Assembly (NCBI GenBank): GCA_964403415.1
Contig: CAYOFF010000001.1
Coordinates: forward strand, 310,001-374,000
Source of the DNA: CAYOFF01 sp964403415
GTDB lineage: Bacteria > Patescibacteriota > Gracilibacteria > Absconditabacterales > Absconditicoccaceae
Length of the DNA stretch: 64,000 bases
Direction: 5' to 3'
The notes under the pieces were generated by a model. The model saw only the letters and a program-made list of their open reading frames with translations. It was not told where the DNA came from and searched no databases. Below are positions 45,966-56,347 of the stretch, in pieces (within the stretch, counting starts at the first letter, position 1; each line of letters begins with the position of its first letter). The position numbers and the translations under genes were made by a program.

Positions 45966-45989
45966 TTTTTTATTACTTATATTTTGTTG

Positions 45990-46610
45990 ATGCTACAAGA
46001 TGTATTGCAGATTCTTCGTCCTGAATATATTATTACGGTGTGGTGAACAATATGAATTCTTGCTGCTATTTTTGCAGAGACTTGACTGTTGATAGGCTTG
46101 GTTCTCCCTGGTGATTCGTTACTGTTTACAGCAGGTATTATGATATCAGGAGATATTTTGAAAATTGATATACGGCACATGCTTTTACTCAGTATGATAG
46201 CCGGTATCGTGGGTGACTTTGTGGGATATATGTTTGGACGTTTTTCGGGGAAAAAGATGGAAACGATGAAAGAAACGTTTTATTACAAACACAAATATTT
46301 GACATACGCCAAAGAATTCTACCAAAAATATGATGCATTGGCAGTAGTGTTTGGAAGATTTATTCCGATTGCAAGGACGCTAGTTCCTATGGTTGCAGGT
46401 CTTATCAGGATGGACTATCATAAATTTGTCGTATACAATGTTACATGATGTGTGCTCTGGGTCTGACTATTTATGGGAGGAGGATATCTTCTTGGTGAGC
46501 AATTTCCTTGGATCAAAGACCATGTCGAACTAATCGCATTGATCATTGTCGTTGTGAGTGTTGCTCCTATGGTTCTAAAAGGTCGACATATGCATAAGAA
46601 AAGTAGATAA
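45990..46610 (+). CDS. DedA/SNARE-associated family membrane protein
   Basis: The 206-residue protein has five hydrophobic helices and the DedA signatures: GLVLPGDSLLFTAG, MIAGIVGDFVGYMFGRFSGKK, and FGRFIPIARTLVPMVAG with the functional Arg residues. DedA proteins are lipid scramblases or flippases, for example recycling undecaprenyl phosphate or moving phosphatidylethanolamine. Placement after mprF suggests a shared part in membrane-lipid management. It converges on the RND gene, with 22 bases between stops. Confidence 0.92.
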
Positions 46611-46632
46611 CAGCTTATATTTTACTATATGC

Positions 46633-49600
46633 TTAGTCGTGTGTAGTTTGTTCAGCGAGCATCTCTGCTGTTTTTTCTCATTTCCTTTTTGGAGTAATAA
46701 TCGTGATGAGTGTAGGTAAGTAGAGGAGTGTAATGAAAAACGATACGATAAGCCCTCCAATAAACCCGATAGCAAGTGAGCCGAAGACTGCATCTTTGAA
46801 GGCGAGAATGATTAGTCCGATAATTGTGACAAGCTTCGTGAGGAAGATAGGTACAAACCTTAGTGCAATACTTCTGCGGAAACTCTCGATAACAGACATG
46901 CCTTGTTCATCATGAAGAATCATGAAATCTTCGATATGGATAATCGCCTGATTGACGCCTACACCAAGTACTCCAAAAATACCTAATGCCGCAGGGAATG
47001 TGAAATATTTTCCAAGTAGTGCCAAGAGCCAGAATGTACCCCCGATAGACAAGAAGATACTACTCAAAATCGTAATAGGATACTTGAGATTTTTGAAGAT
47101 AATAATAAGTGTCAAAAACATCAATACTACACCGATTTGAAATGCTGTTCCAAGATCTGTGAAGCTGTCATTTTGTGATGAGACACTATCAGATCGCTGA
47201 AACTTAACGTCTTGTGAAGGGTATTTTGCGATAATTTCTTGTACTTTAGCTTGGATCTCTCAGAGTGAGACCTCATTGAATTTGTCAGCCTGAAGTGTCA
47301 GCGTTTTTTGACCATTGACTCTTGAGATGGTCTTGATCTCTGGGACGAGTTTTACCTGCTTAACAACTTGATCGAGTGTGATTGCGCCGATTTTGGTGTG
47401 GAGGAGATCGTCAGTGGCTTCAAAATAGACAGTCGCTGGGAGAATCTCTTTTCCAAATTCGTTGAAGTCTTTGATTTTGATGCCGGCAGGGTCGTACTCA
47501 GAATTTTTGATGCCGACGAGTGCATTCACGATAGAGAGTGTAGAAACATTGAGCTCTTTTGCCTTCTCGGTGTCTATCACGTATTGAAATCTTCCATTGG
47601 TATAGTCGAGATTGGTGCTGATATTGTAGACACCATAGAGCTGTTGTACTTCAGGCTCTATTTTGGCAAGATACTCTCAGACTTTGATAAGATCTTCTCC
47701 AACAAGTTCAAAACTAATAGGCTTCCCGCTACTCGGTCATCATGATGGTGTGGTGGCTGCGATATCTACAAGCCAAGGATGTGTTCCTTTGAGCTCGTCC
47801 TGTATAAAATTTTGTATTTCCTCAGTCAGGTCGTACGATTTGATAACTCTTTCTTTTTCAGGGACGAGCTTGAGTGTAATGGATGCGTAGTTTGATGTGT
47901 CTCCGCCACCACCACCAATTCCTTTTTGTAAACCGATATCTACGCCTACCGTCTGTAGCGCAGTACTGTGTTTGCCATACAAGAAGGTGAGTAATTTGTT
48001 GCTTACTTCTTGTGTATATGCCTGATTTTGACTGACGGTGGTTCAGGCGGGATATTGCATATTGATCCAGATGTTTGTTGTGTCAGCCTTTCACAAGAAG
48101 TCAAACTTAAGTCGTCCAAATGCGAAGAGGAAAAATGAACTAATGAAAAATGCCCAAAATGTGAGAAGCACCATCCATGAAGAAAATTTATTACGATTGA
48201 GGCGTACATAAAGATTTCCAAATTGTGCTCACACGCGTTCGAGCCACTGGAGTGCTTTTGGAACCTCGAACTCTGCTTGGAGCTGTGCAGCGGCTTTCGC
48301 TGAGGCATCTTTTTCTGCTTTGGTAGCCTCAGGTGTGTTTGCCGTTGTGCTGATATGGTTATCGCTGTGTTGCTGTTGTTGTGCGAGTTGTTTGTTTTTG
48401 CGCTCAACGAGTGTGAACATAATTGGTAATCAAATCAGCGAAACTAGCAATGAGAGCGCAAGATTAGTATCGATCACAACAGGAAACGACCTCATAAATT
48501 GACCGATCACGCCACTAAGTCCATAAATGATCGGTATAAATATAACGATGGTACACATAGTCCCGCCGAGTACGGCAGTTCCATACGTGGTAAGCGAGAA
48601 TTCTATTGCTTTCCATACATCTCATTTGTGCTCTTTGAGCCCCGTTACGATACCTTGGGTGACGACAATGAGATTGTCTACCATAATACCAAGGACGAGA
48701 ATAAGCGAAAATGAGACAATGTTATTGAAGTTATATCACAATGCCTTGAGTAGTGCAAAATTCATGAGATACACGATCATGAATGCAACTAGAATAATCA
48801 GTGATGACTTCCACCCCAAAAAAATCAAAATAATCACGAATACAAGCAGAGCGGTCTCCCAGAGGTTTTCCATGAAAAGATTGTAGGTGCGGTCAATAAC
48901 CTCAGTTTGTGTCTGTGTCTCCACAAAACTTAGATCCGTAAATGATGCACTATAGTCCTTGACTACTTTGGAGAGATCGTCAGTGACTGTTTGTACGTCA
49001 AAACCGGGTGCTTTGAAGATGAGGTAAGATATTGCGTTTATAGATCCTGTGCTTGTCATGAGAAACGATTTTTTGGTATCTTGCTTGCTTGAAAGACTGA
49101 CTTCTCCAAGATCTGAAACAAGGACAGTCTTTCATCATTGTGTAATAAGCGGATAGTTACGAATTTCTTCAAGCAGTTTTGGAATATCGGGAGTATAGGT
49201 CGTAATTTCAAATGAGTAGAGATTGTTGTCGACCATTTTTTTGTCTACAGGAAATTTCACGAAAGCACTTCTCAACTGCGCGAGAATAAGACTTACATCA
49301 AGATCCATGCTGTTGATCTTTTGAAGATCGAATTGTATTCTGATTTGCTGAGTTGGTTTTCCAACGATCTGTACATCACTAACGCCTTTTACGCTTTTGA
49401 GGAGATCTTCGAGCGTTTTCACTTTGTCGTAGAGTACTTCGTTGGTGTACGGACCTGCTACACTAAAGTTATAAAATGCTTGCTGTGAAAAATCTACCTT
49501 TCTAATAAGCGGTTCTCTGACATCTTCTGGGAATGAACCATAGACCTGATCTACAGCTGCTTTGATGTCGTTCATGGCGTCACTTTCGTCCTTAGACTCG

Positions 49601-49881
49601 GGGAATTCAATCGATATACTGCTGAGATTATAGGTACTACTCGAAGTAATCGTTTTGACGAGTTGAATTGTTTTTATTCTTTGTTCGAGTTTATTGGTGA
49701 TCTGTTCGTCCATAGTTTGTGGATCTGCACCGGGGTAGACGGTTGTTACGGTATAGATAGGAAGATTGATGCTTGGTGTTGCTTCCTTGGTAATGGAAAT
49801 GAGCGCATCAAGGCCATAGATTGCAGATGCAAACATAAGCACCATAATAATAAGCTTATTCGTTTTTAGAAATTGAATCAT
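46633..49881 (-). CDS. RND-type efflux permease
   Basis: The 1082-residue protein has the RND duplicated layout: a first helix and a porter domain starting ATPSINLPIYTVTTVYPGADPQ, and a first membrane cluster with VLVVTLGIMVDNLIV-like LILGIMVDNL. A second porter half, and a final cluster with ALGIFGVLGVGVNQAIIHIEDF and LTKLVTIIGLIILAFKDAVFGSLAIGFIGG, follow. It is in the AcrB/HAE family, which exports drugs, lipids or other hydrophobic compounds using proton flow. It lies 53 bases downstream of the membrane-fusion lipoprotein gene. Some loops are shorter than in AcrB. Confidence 0.88.
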
Positions 49882-49934
49882 CGTGACGGTTGTCGTAGAT
49901 CTAAATAGTATGTGCGCGTATTTTTCTATAGAGG

Positions 49935-51824
49935 TTATCTTCCTATAATGTCGCCGCGTGCGATTCCATTTGTGATTTCAATGAGCGTGCCGTTGAGCTG
50001 TCAGAGTGTAACAGGTACTTGCTCCCATCTGCCATTACGTTGTACACGCACAAAATTACCTTCGAGTTTTGGAATAATATAAATGATAGGCACAAAAACA
50101 CGGTTGTCCGAAGGTGTTTGTTCTGAGAGAATGTCTGGTGTTATGAGTGCTAGTGAAAGTTTTTGTCCTTCTACTAGCCTTGTGTCATTGAGCATTGTCT
50201 CGTAGATATAATTTTGAGTTGCTGTATCTACATATGGTGCGACACGCTCAATAGAACCACTACCCGTAGTGGTATCGTCAAGCATATATGAAAACTGCGT
50301 TTCTGCGGGAAGCAGATCGGGTGAGTAGAATTGCAATGTTACTCCTTCGACGTCCGTTACGCTGATTTGACAGACGGCTGAGTTTGCAGGGACTTTGTTT
50401 TGTGAGTCATTTTTTCTTGCTTTGACGATACCATGGACGCCAGCAGTGAGGGTTTCTTCAGAGAGCGTATTGTTGAGGATTTCAATATTTTGTTCAAGAG
50501 ACAGAAGTTGGTTTTCAAGCTGAGCGAGCTGTATAGCTTGTGTTTGTTTGTTGGCGTTTCTTTGTTGAGCAAGATTTGTTGTTGCAAGCTCGAGGTTGAT
50601 GATCTGGCTCTGGAGCGTATTCATGTTGGTATCGAAACTGATATCTGATGATGCAAATTTATTGTCCTGGAGACTTTCGAGTGTAGATCTTGTGGTGATG
50701 ATATTGGACTCTAGTGTATTGAGTTGTGTGTCATAGGCATTTTGAGCTATTATTCCACCGGCATTGCTTCCATCGATACTGTTTTTGTAGGTGGTTGAAA
50801 GATTGAGAACATTACTGAATTTTGCTTTGTTGGTTGCGATATCTGTTGCGGAAAATCCTTCTCAAGAAGTCGAAAGATTGAGCACTTCGACGGTTTTTTG
50901 GAGTGTATCACTAAGTAGTGCAAGATAGTCACTGAGTTGTGCGTCAGACATGTCTTCAATACGATTTTTTTGAGCAAATGTGCTGGCTGCAAGGTTATAC
51001 AGTTCGGTTTTTTTGTTGGAGTCTCTTGCTCAGAGGTATGAACTGAGAAGTGTTCTTTGGCTTGCATATGTATCACTAAGTCACAGAAACTGATCAAGTG
51101 CATCTGCCGAGTCTAGAGCAAATGTTTTGACTTGTGTTCTTGTGTTGTCGAGTGAGGCTATTGTTTTTTCGTAGTCGGTTTCTCTGGTGTCGAGTAGGTT
51201 GTTCCTTGAGGATTCGAGCAGTTGTAGTTGTTCTTCAAGAGAGTTCATTTGGAGATACATATCATCTGCATTGTTGTCTCTTTGTATACTGAGATTGTAC
51301 ATATTGCGCTCCAGAAGTTCTCTTTGTTGCGTATTTGCTGCAATCTGATTTTGGAGGGTAGTATCTTGAATGCCAAAATTTGTACGTGTGGAGGAAATAA
51401 TGCTTTTGAGGTTGTCTATTTGACGTGAAAGAAATGTGGCTTGTATCTTCGAGTTTTTGACAATTGTATCTGATGTGTCTGGAATAACGTTTGCTATAAC
51501 CGTATCTGGTGTGACCACGGTTCCTGGTTCACATGCGACGTCTTGGAGGATACCAGCGATGCTCGTATTTACATTTCTGATGCCGCCTGCTATGATTGTG
51601 CCATATGCTGTACGTTGGTGACTCTGCGGTACGTCTACCGTATACGTTTCGAGTACTTGTTGATTGTCAGTGCCTCCCGTGAGTGTTGTGCCAGATATAA
51701 CGCTTGTGTTCGTGCCGGATTGCACTGATCATGAGCCGTTTTCTGACCATGGCATGGTGATGCCACATCATGAAAGGACGAGACTTATAGCTGAAATACT
51801 CGTGAGTAGTGCGAAAGATCTCAT
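49935..51824 (-). CDS. Membrane-fusion (adaptor) lipoprotein of the efflux system
   Basis: The 629-residue protein has a signal peptide and lipobox LSGC (Cys about residue 20) and a Ser/Gly linker. It then has the HlyD-type layout: a lipoyl-like half (AGILQDVACEPGTVVTPDTVIA), and a very long coiled-coil hairpin of about 270 residues rich in Q, L, N and S. The second lipoyl half (LTAGVHGIVKARKN) and beta-barrel strands end in GDIIGR. It would link the RND permease to the outside. The coiled coil is much longer than in AcrA. It lies between the AbrB regulator and the RND gene. Confidence 0.85.
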
Positions 51825-51882
51825 AGTAGTAGCATGCATAGGATGAAAAATAGTAAGTGTAAAAAAAAGAGAATAGCATAGT

Positions 51883-52113
51883 TTAGTGCCTTGTCTCGAG
51901 TTCGTTATCCAGATAAGTTCTGAGAAGTGCTATATCAGATGATTTGATGAGTCAGATGGCCGCATCTCATTTGACGAAGACGATCAATTCGTTACCTTCT
52001 TCGATCTGGAGGCGAGCTCTGACTTTCTTTGGGATGACTATCTGTCCTTTTGCTCAGACCGTAACGGTTCATTGCATAAGGAGCACGCAGTCTTGGGCGA
52101 ACTTATCCGACAT
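51883..52113 (-). CDS. AbrB/SpoVT-type transcriptional regulator of the efflux operon
   Basis: The 76-residue protein is an AbrB swapped-hairpin domain: TVTVGAKGQIVIPKKVRARLQI, then EEGNELIVFVKGDAAIGLI. The glycines in VGAKG are partly UGA, and a short helical tail follows. It probably binds DNA as a dimer. It is the first gene of the minus-strand efflux operon, 58 bases before the adaptor gene, so it likely controls it. It is unrelated in length to the AbrB-ATPase fusion at 22251 but has the same head. Confidence 0.85.
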
Positions 52114-52255
52114 GTGTCCCTATAGGGTAAAAGTACGTAAAGTTTGAAAAAGTATACCATACTGATATCTATTACTGCATGTATGTCAATACGATTATAT
52201 TATAAAATACATCTGTTGTTCTCTGTCTAGGGCGGATGTTGTGTTGTTGTCGTTT

Positions 52256-52286
52256 AGCACTTTGTTAGGATAAAGTGCTTGTTTTT
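52256..52286 (+). terminator. Hairpin-T element between the efflux operon and the M3 peptidase gene
   Basis: AGCACTTT (52256-52263) pairs with AAAGTGCT (52272-52279) and is followed by a T-rich run. No plus-strand gene ends before it, so it may end a short transcript or act as a leader attenuator for the peptidase gene. The rest of 52114-52376 holds A/T-rich promoter-like sequence only. Confidence 0.5.
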
Positions 52287-52376
52287 GCATAAAACCATTG
52301 ATATTGAGTATCGATTATCGATTATTAGTATCCGTGTAAAAGCGTTAGGATATTTATTCCGAAATAATTTACAGAT

Positions 52377-54197
52377 ATGTGACATACAAAAGATCTTCTT
52401 GATGAGCTTAATGCAGCCTATGTAGGGGCACATGTTCCTTATGAAGCTGCATATTGGGCAAGTTATATGTGAGATAAATCTCAGGATGAAGTATTTGTAA
52501 CCTCTAAGGAGGCGTTGGATGGATTTAGATCTTCACGTCTACATGCACAGCGTGTTGATGAAGCGCTTGTAGTCGAGAGCGATCCTGTCCTGAGAGAGAG
52601 GTTGCAAGGGTGGAAGTCGTTTTTTGAACTTTTTCAGATACCTGACTGATTGGTAGCGCTCAGAAGCGAGATAACAGCTCTTGAGAAAAAGGTTGAATCT
52701 GCAAGATCTACCCGTACGTACGGTTATGTGGATCCATATACACACGAGTACATAGAGGCTACACCTCAAAAAATGAGATCTATGATGAGGACGCAAGATG
52801 ATGAAAAAATTAGAAAAGCTCTGTTTGATTGAGTTCATGAGACCATTGCAGATGATGTAGACGACCTGATTACGCTTGTTCGTCTGAGAAATCAGTATGC
52901 GCATGCGTTAGGCTACAAGCACTTTTATGACTACAAAGCATGGATAGAGGAGAAGATGACAGGGCAGGAGATTTGGCAGTTGTTTGATGAGTTGTATGCA
53001 CATGCGGATGCGTCGTTTGCGTATGTGAGAGAACTCGAAAAAGATCAACCAGGGCTTCGTGAACCCTGGAACTATGCGTACATGATGTCGGGTGATTTTG
53101 TGAAACAAGAAGATCCGTATCTTCAGCTACAAGATATGTTGTTACGACGAGGTCAGTCGTTCGCATGATTGGGTGTGGATTTTCGTGGGGCTACATTACA
53201 GCTTGATCTTCTAGAAAGACATGGCAAAAGTAACAATGGGTTTTGTCACATGCCTGTGCCTGTTTGGTACAAGGATGGGCAGAGAGTTTCTGGACAGATC
53301 AATTTTACTTGTACGGCAATGCCTGGCCAGATAGGTGATGGCATGAATGCTGGCAATACGTTGTTTCATGAGTGAGGTCATGCAGCACATTTTGCACATA
53401 TGGATATGCAGGATGTGATTTTTAATACCGAATATCCCCCTGCATCTACAGCGCGGGCCGAGACGCAGAGCCAATTTATGGATACCATGTTTTCGTCTAT
53501 TGACCGGAAAATGAGATATGCAAAAAATACCCAAGGAGATCCATATCCTTGGTCAATCTTTGAAGCAAAGGTCAAAAAATTCCAACCACTTGCACACCGT
53601 AATATGATGGGAATTATGGCGGTCGTAAACTTTGAACGTATTTTATATCAGACTCCGGTAGAGCAGTTGACGAGGGCATTTGTGATACAGACCGCCAGAG
53701 AAATTTCTGATAAGTATCTGGATTATACAACACCAGATCTGTTTGTGCTTATGCCTGTACATATTTATAGCTGGGAGAGCGCATGTTCGTATCATGGGTA
53801 CGGTATCGCGGATCTTGCGGTAGATCAATGGAGAATGTACCGATACGAAAAAGATGGCTATATCGTGGATAATCCAGCTATCGGACCCGCTATGGCAGAG
53901 GTATGGAAGCGATGATCTGCAAAGTCGTTGCAAGAGCTAGTGACGCTAGCTACCGGCAAAAAACTCAGCGCAGATGCCTATATTGAGATTGCTTCGAGAT
54001 CAGTAGAAGAGACACTAGCTGTCGGTCGTGCGAGGTGTCAAAAACTTTCTTCGGTCCCTATGCGTACGTGATCTATCGACTTGGATGCGCATATCTCTCT
54101 TGTTCATGGAGATCAAAAAATAGCAGATAATAGTCAATGATTTGAGCAGATGTGCGAGGAATTTAGTGCATATCTCCAAAAACTCATTGGTACCTAA
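52377..54197 (+). CDS. M3-family oligopeptidase (PepF/thimet-like)
   Basis: The 606-residue protein is helical throughout. Its zinc site HEGGH (residues 331-335) is followed by AAHFAHM, and a Glu further on (ARAETQSQFMDT) supplies the third ligand. The first Gly of HEGGH is encoded by UGA (53373-53375). Thus the active site exists only under UGA = Gly. M3 peptidases cleave short peptides in the cytoplasm, here likely helping to use imported peptides. It is divergent from the efflux operon, and its second codon is also UGA (ATG-TGA). Confidence 0.92.
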
Positions 54198-54235
54198 ACT
54201 AGGTGAATGTGGTAACTATTGGGGTATGATGATTA

Positions 54236-55336
54236 CTAGGGAAGTTCTCATCATCCTCAAACTTCTATACCTCTATCAGTCTCCGTTGTCTGGAGTTTGC
54301 ATGCTTGTGAGTTCTGCTTTCACCAACCATCCAGAAGATATTCATTGAGCCGATTTTCCATTTTTGGACTGTATCCATCGGTAATAAAATTGTTGTTCCA
54401 TACTTCTAGATAGGGCTTATAAAGATTTAAATTCATAAATGACTCTGGTATTCTGCCGCATATATTATTATTGTCTATATACATTTGTGTTAGTGTTGAA
54501 AGTTTTCAGATAGAGCTTGGCAATGGTCATTCTATCTTATTACTGTGGAGATCAATCCAAAATATACTGTTGAGTCCTTCAATCTCACTTGGAATTTTCC
54601 CTGAAATATTATTGTTTGATAGATCTAAACTACGTAATTTATGAAGACTTCATATGCTTTTGGGTAATTCTCCTATGAGGTTGGAGGCACCTATTAATAT
54701 ATGCTCCAGGTTGCTCAAATTACCAATCTCACTTGGTAGTGCTGATCAAAAGTTGTTTCCTCCTATATTTAGCAGAGTCAAATTTGTCAGTTTCCCTAGA
54801 GATACGGGTATTGGTCATGCTAGTTTGAGCTCGTATAGAGTTAGTGCTTTTAGATCTTTGAGATCTCCTATACAACTTGGTATGGGTGAGGTGTCTTTTG
54901 CGGTATATGTGTAGGTTTGTGATGCAGTATTATGCTTCTTTTCGATGTATAAGACGTTGAGCTTTGGTAAATTACACAGAGATGTTAGCGTCGCTCACAC
55001 AGTCAGTGAGGCATTTACTTGTTCGACATGACCGTTGTTCACCTCTATTCATGCTCGGTCTCCGGCCTTGTTTGTTTGAAACCAAGAACTTTTGAATGGT
55101 CCTTGGTTCTTCTCATAGAAATCCCAAAGTGCAATACACTCGCTCTGGGGAATGTCGATTACGTTTTGACATACCCGTTCTCCTGTTCATTGACCGCCAA
55201 ATTGTGCGTTTGCGGTAGTAGGTGTACTGAAAAACCACATGTCTTGTCGGCTATATGAGCCCATAGTTTTCCCCATAAAGAATCCTCAAACTAGCCCGAT
55301 TACCAGTGCAGCGGCAACTTGTAAGGTTCTGACCAT
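54236..55336 (-). CDS. Secreted leucine-rich repeat protein of plant-like type
   Basis: The 366-residue protein has an N-terminal membrane anchor or signal (AAALVIGLVGGFFMG) and an N-terminal cap with Trp (CIALWDFYEKNQGPF). About six leucine-rich repeats follow, in the plant-specific form: IPSCIGDLKDLKALTL, LAGPIPVSLGKLTNLTLL, LIGELPKSIGSLHKLRSLDL, SGKIPSEIEGLNSIFWIDL, EGPLPSSIGKLSTLTQMYI. The repeat glycines in SIG/KIG positions are often UGA. It ends in a short polar tail. LRR domains bind proteins or carbohydrates; outside the cell this could mediate host or neighbour contact. Confidence 0.88.
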
Positions 55337-55400
55337 AATGCGTTGTAAAAAGTAAAACAACGCCTTAATTTTACCCCTGATTTTATGTCTATCAAATACA

Positions 55401-55431
55401 TTGACATATTATGCTTAATATTTATTATAAT
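55401..55431 (+). promoter_or_regulatory. Promoter of the first small paralog
   Basis: TTGACA (55401-55406) and TATAAT (55426-55431), 19-base spacer, just before ATG 55453, giving a very short leader of about 15 bases. Confidence 0.5.
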
Positions 55432-55452
55432 TTTCTAAAAACACATATAAAT

Positions 55453-55731
55453 ATGAATACGACAGTTCTTATGCGTTATCTCGGCTACCTTATTGGTTAT
55501 GGATGGCTGTGGGGTAGTGGCGATGTCTCTGAATTTACGCGTGTTACACGTGAAAATGGAGAAATCGAAACATACCATCCACTCTTTGCAAAAGATTGTA
55601 TGGAAAACGATTTCTGGCCCTATGGGTCGAAAAGCGAAGAGTTGTTTCGTGCGAACTTCCCAGGTGAAAAAATTACAGGGTCGGGCAGTGGGGGAACAGG
55701 GACATATATTGTATCTCGTCCGGTTTCCTAA
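55453..55731 (+). CDS. Small protein of a two-member family (PGEKIxGSG motif), first copy
   Basis: The 92-residue protein begins with a hydrophobic and glycine-rich segment (VLMRYLGYLIGYGWLWG), then EFTRVTRENGEIETYHPLF, and ends LFRANFPGEKITGSGSG and TGTYIVSRP. The second half matches the gene at 55959. About thirteen glycines are all GGN, with no UGA, unlike most genes here. It has its own promoter and a strong terminator (55834-55868), so it is an independent unit. No known family is recognised. Confidence 0.6.
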   Translation: MNTTVLMRYLGYLIGYGWLWGSGDVSEFTRVTRENGEIETYHPLFAKDCMENDFWPYGSKSEELFRANFPGEKITGSGSGGTGTYIVSRPVS

Positions 55732-55833
55732 TCGTTCTTTTCTCCAGTTTTCAGAGTTTTTGTCTTTATTTTCCTTGTTTTGATTTTTCTAGGTTTCCAT
55801 CCTTTTCCTGAGGCTGAAAAAGGAGGTAGTCAA

Positions 55834-55868
55834 GTGCGGGCAGGATGCTGTTCCCGCGCTTTTTTTAT
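55834..55868 (+). terminator. Strong GC hairpin terminator after the first small paralog
   Basis: GTGCGGG (55834-55840) pairs with CCCGCGC (55853-55859), followed by a run of seven T. Confidence 0.85.
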
Positions 55869-55901
55869 TTTTCCATAATCGATATTTTTTCTTAATCCTT
55901 A

Positions 55902-55929
55902 TTGATATTTTGCCTTTTATTGTTATAGT
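55902..55929 (+). promoter_or_regulatory. Promoter of the second small paralog
   Basis: TTGATA (55902-55907), 16-base spacer, TATAGT (55924-55929), 30 bases before ATG 55959. Confidence 0.6.
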
Positions 55930-55958
55930 CTTTACGTTGTCAAATAAAAATACCAACT

Positions 55959-56243
55959 ATGAAAAAATTACTGTTCATTGTCATCTCCGAATTCCCCTGG
56001 AGTATTAATTTTTTTAAGCCCCGTGCTTCCGTTATGTTTACACGAGTGAAGTTGGGACAAAACCAGTTCAAAACATATCACAGTTCGTTCCAGTTTGGCG
56101 GCATAGCAAATTGGCACTTCCTTGCGTCGCAGACGCAGGCGGTGACTGATGCTATCTCCCTTTTTGAATCATTTTATCCTGGCGAAAAGATTTTAGGGTC
56201 GGGAAACGATAGCAAAGGGAGCTATATCCTGTCGGGGCAGTAG
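55959..56243 (+). CDS. Small protein of a two-member family (PGEKIxGSG motif), second copy
   Basis: The 94-residue protein has a short hydrophobic start (MKKLLFIVISEFPW), then MFTRVKLGQNQFKTYHSSF, matching FTRV..TYH in the first copy. It ends LFESFYPGEKILGSGNDSKGSYILSGQ. The motif set (FTRV, TYH, PGEKI.GSG, G.YI.S) is shared but the rest has diverged. No UGA codons are used. It has its own promoter and terminator. Function unknown. Two such units in tandem next to an LRR protein are worth attention. Confidence 0.6.
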   Translation: MKKLLFIVISEFPWSINFFKPRASVMFTRVKLGQNQFKTYHSSFQFGGIANWHFLASQTQAVTDAISLFESFYPGEKILGSGNDSKGSYILSGQ

Positions 56244-56286
56244 ATAGGTAATTGGTAAACGGTACGTGGGGAACTTTGGGGGAACA

Positions 56287-56324
56287 AACGGTATGGGCGG
56301 CATTTTCGCTCTGCCGTTTTTTTT
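56287..56324 (+). terminator. Hairpin-T terminator after the second small paralog
   Basis: AACGG pairs with CCGTT with inner GGGC/GCTC pairing, followed by eight T. Confidence 0.7.
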
Positions 56325-56347
56325 GTATATGTGTGTTGGATCGTTTG

